Part shown: piece by piece, positions 61,256-64,000 of the stretch
How the letters are laid out: each line of letters opens with the position of its first letter
How positions within the stretch are numbered: the stretch's first letter is position 1
Assembly: GCF_900177415.1 (NCBI RefSeq)
Contig: NZ_FXAF01000011.1
Span: 310,001-374,000, forward strand
Direction of reading: 5' to 3'
Origin: Xaviernesmea oryzae
GTDB taxonomy: Bacteria > Pseudomonadota > Alphaproteobacteria > Rhizobiales > Rhizobiaceae
Length of the DNA stretch: 64,000 bases
Position numbers and translations under genes: made by a program
The notes under the pieces: model-generated
Seen by the model: only the letters and a program-made list of their open reading frames with translations
What the model was told of the DNA's origin: nothing
The model's database searches: none

Positions 61256-62329
61256 ATGAAGAAATTGATTATCGCCCTTGCCGCATCGGCCGCCTTGCTT
61301 GGCGGGTTCGTGACCGGCGCCGAGGCACAGGAAAAGACGAAGGTCTGTTTCATTTACGTCGGTTCCCGCACGGATGGCGGCTGGACGCAGGCGCATGAGA
61401 TCGGCCGCCAGGAGCTTCAGAAGGCGCTCGATGCCAAGATCGAGACGCCTTTCCTGGAAAACGTGCCGGAAGGCCCCGATGCGGAACGCGCGATCGAGCG
61501 CATGGCCCGTTCCGGCTGCGCGCTCGTCTTCACCACCTCTTTCGGCTTCATGGATGCCACCATCAAGGTCGCCCAGAAATTTCCGGACGTGAAGTTCGAG
61601 CACGCGACCGGTTTCAAGGCCGCGCCGAATGTTGCCACCTACAATTCGCGCTTCTACGAAGGCCGTTACATCCAGGGCCAGATCGCCGCGAAAATGTCGA
61701 AGAAGGGCGTGGCCGGTTACATCGCCTCCTTCCCGATCCCGGAAGTGGTGATGGGCATCAACGCTTTCGAACTCGGCGCCAAGTCGGTCAACCCGGATTT
61801 CAAGCTGAAGGTCGTCTGGGCCAATACCTGGTTCGATCCGGGCAAGGAAGCCGACGCCGCGAAGGCGCTGATCGACCAAGGCGTCGATATCCTGACCCAG
61901 CACACCGATACGACCGCGCCAATGCAGGTCGCAGCCGAACGCGGCATCCTCGCTTTCGGCCAGGCTTCCGACATGATCGCCGCCGGTCCGAAGACGCAGT
62001 TGACCGCGATCGTCGACACCTGGGGTGCCTATTACATCAAGCGGACCCAGGCGCTGCTCGACGGAACGTGGAAATCCGAGCAGATCTGGGACGGCCTGAA
62101 GGACGGCATCCTGACCATGGCGCCCTATACCAACATGCCGGACGACGTGAAGGCGATGGCGGAAGAAACCGAAGCCAAGATCAAGTCGGGCGAACTGCAT
62201 CCCTTCACCGGCCCGATCAACAGGCAGGACGGCACGCCTTGGCTCGCCGCCGGCGAGAAGCCGCAGGACGGCGTCCTCCTCGGCATGAACTTCTATGTCG
62301 AAGGCGTGGATGACAAGCTGCCCCAATAA
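61256..62329 (+). CDS. BMP-family nucleoside-binding protein
   Basis: The periplasmic receptor of the operon, 357 residues. A signal peptide ends at AEA|QEK (residue 24), with no lipobox, so it is soluble. The family pattern is clear: CFIYVGSRTDGGWTQAHEIGRQ, then TTSFGFMDATIKVAQKFPDVKFEHATG and the ligand-loop ILTQHTDTTAPMQVA. BMP (PnrA/BmpA) proteins bind purine nucleosides, fitting a role beside the purine synthesis genes. AGGTCAGGAA precedes the ATG; a strong terminator follows. Confidence 0.93.
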   Translation: MKKLIIALAASAALLGGFVTGAEAQEKTKVCFIYVGSRTDGGWTQAHEIGRQELQKALDAKIETPFLENVPEGPDAERAIERMARSGCALVFTTSFGFMDATIKVAQKFPDVKFEHATGFKAAPNVATYNSRFYEGRYIQGQIAAKMSKKGVAGYIASFPIPEVVMGINAFELGAKSVNPDFKLKVVWANTWFDPGKEADAAKALIDQGVDILTQHTDTTAPMQVAAERGILAFGQASDMIAAGPKTQLTAIVDTWGAYYIKRTQALLDGTWKSEQIWDGLKDGILTMAPYTNMPDDVKAMAEETEAKIKSGELHPFTGPINRQDGTPWLAAGEKPQDGVLLGMNFYVEGVDDKLPQ

Positions 62330-62353
62330 GCTTTGATGGAACTGAAGCGAGGA

Positions 62354-62376
62354 GGGCGCCGGTCGGCGCCCTTTTT
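62354..62376 (+). terminator. Rho-independent terminator of the BMP operon
   Basis: A perfect 7-bp stem (GGGCGCC / GGCGCCC) with a 4-nt loop is followed by TTTTT (62372-62376). It ends the nucleoside transporter operon 25 bp after the last stop codon. Confidence 0.9.
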
Positions 62377-62458
62377 GTTTCGGTTGCACACAACCCGTTT
62401 ATCGCGCTTCAAGGAAGTTGCTGATATGAAGCGGCCAATGCCGAGAAGGAGATTCCCC

Positions 62459-63820
62459 ATGAGCCGTTCCTGCCTTGCCGTCATCCTCGCCGCCGGCGAC
62501 AGCACGCGCATGAAATCGTCGATGTCGAAGGTGCTGCACAAGGTGGCCGGCCGGCCGATGATTGCGCATGTGATGGCGGCGGTCGCCTCGACCGGCGTTT
62601 CCGACGCAGCGCTCGTGGTGGGGCGTGATGCGGAGGCGGTCGTCAAGGCGGGCTCCCTGGACGGCGTTTCGGTGGAGGCTTTCCAGCAGACGGAACGGCT
62701 GGGAACGGGCCACGCGGTTCTGGCCGCCAAGGACGCGATCGCCCGCGGATACGATGATGTCCTCGTCGCCTATGGCGATGTTCCGCTGGTCACCCCGGCG
62801 CCTTTCGCCGCGGCGCGTGAAAAGCTGGCTCAAGGCGCGGATGTCGTGGTCATCGGTTTCCACACGGACAATCCGAACGGATACGGCCGCCTGCTGGTCG
62901 AAGACGGCGAGCTCATCGCCATTCGAGAGGAGAAGGACGCGACGGACGAAGAACGCAGGATCACCTGGTGCAACAGCGGGCTGATGGCGATCGACGGCCG
63001 CAAGGCGCTGTCGCTGCTCGAAAGGATCCGCAACGACAACGCCAAGGGCGAGTATTACCTTACCGACATTGTCGAGATCGCCCGCGCGGCCGGCGGCAGG
63101 GTGATGGTTGTCGATGCGCCCGAGACGGAAGTTGCCGGCTGCAACAACCGGGCCGAGCTCGCGGTCCTCGAGAGACACTGGCAGGAGCGCCGCCGCCAAG
63201 AATTGATGCTCTCCGGCGTCACGATGATCGCGCCCGAAACCGTTTTCCTTTCCTATGATACCGAGATCGCCCAGGACGCCGTGATCGAGCCGAACGTCTT
63301 TTTCGGACCTCACGTGACGGTCGAGAGCGGCGCGGTCATCCATTCCTTTTCCCATATCGAAGGCGCCCATATTGGCGCCGACGCGGAGATCGGCCCGTTC
63401 GCACGCCTGCGTCCTGGCGCGAAGCTGCTCGTGCATGCGAAGGTCGGCAATTTCTGCGAGGTCAAGAATTCCGAAATCGGCGAGGGCGCCAAGGTCAACC
63501 ATCTGACCTATATCGGCGACTCCTTCGTCGGACCCCGCGCGAATATCGGCGCAGGCACGATCACCTGCAACTACGACGGGGTGAACAAGCACGTGACGCG
63601 GATCGGCGCCAACTCGTTCATCGGTTCGAATTCCTCGCTGGTCGCCCCGGTTTCGATCGGCGACGGCGCCTATATCGCATCGGGCAGCGTCATCACCGAG
63701 GACGTGCCGGCTGACGCGCTTGCGCTTGGCCGCGCGCGTCAGGAAGTGAAGCCCGAACGTGCCAAAGTGATCCGGGAACGGGCACTTGCTTTCAAGGCCG
63801 CTAAAAAAGCGGGTAAATAA
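62459..63820 (+). CDS. glmU: Bifunctional UDP-GlcNAc pyrophosphorylase / GlcN-1-P acetyltransferase
   Basis: Makes UDP-N-acetylglucosamine for peptidoglycan and lipid A in two steps. The 453-residue protein has an N-terminal nucleotidyltransferase domain (LAAGDSTRMKSSMSKVLHK, then YGDVPL and GYGRLLVEDG) and a C-terminal left-handed beta-helix with hexapeptide repeats (about 250-430) carrying NIGAGTITCNYDG. The third-last glycine of the usual GxGTRM is serine (GDSTRM), a variant I recall from rhizobia. ATG 62459 has AAGGAG upstream; the frame runs open for 42 more codons without similarity. Confidence 0.96.
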   Translation: MSRSCLAVILAAGDSTRMKSSMSKVLHKVAGRPMIAHVMAAVASTGVSDAALVVGRDAEAVVKAGSLDGVSVEAFQQTERLGTGHAVLAAKDAIARGYDDVLVAYGDVPLVTPAPFAAAREKLAQGADVVVIGFHTDNPNGYGRLLVEDGELIAIREEKDATDEERRITWCNSGLMAIDGRKALSLLERIRNDNAKGEYYLTDIVEIARAAGGRVMVVDAPETEVAGCNNRAELAVLERHWQERRRQELMLSGVTMIAPETVFLSYDTEIAQDAVIEPNVFFGPHVTVESGAVIHSFSHIEGAHIGADAEIGPFARLRPGAKLLVHAKVGNFCEVKNSEIGEGAKVNHLTYIGDSFVGPRANIGAGTITCNYDGVNKHVTRIGANSFIGSNSSLVAPVSIGDGAYIASGSVITEDVPADALALGRARQEVKPERAKVIRERALAFKAAKKAGK

Positions 63821-63847
63821 ACAACCGCGTCTTAACCGGCGACCGTT

Positions 63848-63902
63848 ACTTTCAGACATCGAAAGTGACCGGCGGGCCGATTGCGGAAAGCTTGCAATCG
63901 GC
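63848..63902 (+). other. Two hairpins in the glmU-glmS spacer
   Basis: The 123-bp spacer holds two stem-loops: ACTTTC / GAAAGT (63848-63853, 63861-63866) and a 9-bp perfect stem GCCGATTGC / GCAATCGGC (63876-63884, 63894-63902) that ends 41 bases before the glmS start. No T-run follows, so a plain terminator is unlikely. It may be a small-RNA target, a processing site, or only a message stabiliser. Confidence 0.5.
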
Positions 63903-63943
63903 TAGGAATCCGCCCGGGTTCAACGAAGCGGAGAGGGTCTTTC

Positions 63944-64000
63944 ATGTGCGGGATTGTCGGTATCGTCGGCACGGAACCGGTGGCGTCGCGACTGGTCGAC
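63944..64000 (+). CDS. glmS: Glucosamine-fructose-6-phosphate aminotransferase (3' end outside window)
   Basis: Only the first 19 codons are visible: MCGIVGIVGTEPVASRLVD. The initial Met-Cys is the class II glutamine amidotransferase nucleophile after Met removal, and the MCGIVG start is diagnostic of GlmS. It makes glucosamine 6-phosphate, the precursor used by GlmM and GlmU. GGAGAGGGTC lies before the ATG. Gene order glmU-glmS supports the call. Confidence 0.93.
   Translation, partial: MCGIVGIVGTEPVASRLVD

Overview
The window is a chromosomal segment of an alphaproteobacterium, most likely of the family Rhizobiaceae. The reasons are GC-rich DNA, the three-part PurS/PurQ/small-PurL enzyme, an F1-ATPase zeta inhibitor (DUF1476), phosphatidylcholine synthase, a suf operon with two cysteine desulfurases and a DUF59 gene, and Irr/RirA-like iron operators in front of that operon. 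I cannot name the genus. I see no prophage, insertion sequence, CRISPR array or plasmid genes; it reads as ordinary core chromosome with some small accessory genes.

Layout. 1-4316 (+): end of alaS, then ttcA and an inositol-monophosphatase family gene. 4443-12324 (-): an MFS exporter, then a block that is transcribed purC, purS, a coiled-coil ORF, purQ, a lipoprotein, a PagL-like lipid A deacylase, purL, bolA, a very basic 75-residue ORF, grxD. 12981-13295 (+): the zeta subunit. 13312-20627 (-): a PAS-GGDEF-EAL protein, an RBBP9-like hydrolase, purB, a DUF2259 secreted protein, rpe and a LivK-type binding protein. 20765-26507 (+): a molybdenum-hydroxylase maturation island (flavin reductase, MoxR/CoxD, VWA/CoxE, XdhC split in two, a MoeA/MocA-like fusion, TfoX). 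26696-31587 (-): Nudix, RhlE helicase, M23 peptidase, DUF455 and Bcp. 31698-37855: a giant AsmA/YhdP-like protein (+), tyrS (-) and a membrane GGDEF protein (+). 37902-45981: an alpha/beta hydrolase (-), then the iron-sulfur assembly operon (+). 46113-49328 (-): a MacAB-type exporter. 49580-53360: small stress and envelope genes, a DegP-type protease and tRNA-Lys(UUU). 53565-57431: ccdA, an AEC transporter, a UbiH-type hydroxylase (-) and pcs. 57609-62329 (+): a BMP-family nucleoside ABC transporter. 62459-64000 (+): glmU and the start of glmS.

How the genes work together. Five de novo purine genes (purC, purS, purQ, purL, purB) lie on one strand in two clusters. Nucleoside uptake by the BMP transporter would feed the same pool. 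BolA and the CGFS glutaredoxin, a known iron-sulfur/iron-sensing pair, sit in the purine cluster, while the full SUF machinery lies 32 kb away behind two candidate iron-responsive operators. GlmU/GlmS, the M23 peptidase, the YhdP-like protein, the PagL-like protein, DegP and Pcs form a loose envelope theme.

The most interesting things are the stand-alone CoxD/CoxE/XdhC/MocA maturation island with no hydroxylase structural genes in view, the nested iron operators of suf, palindromic repeats in and after the suf operon, and several tiny genes that standard gene finders may miss (41 and 59 residue membrane proteins, a 75-residue basic protein, an 85-residue coiled coil). No wholly new system could be demonstrated from sequence alone.
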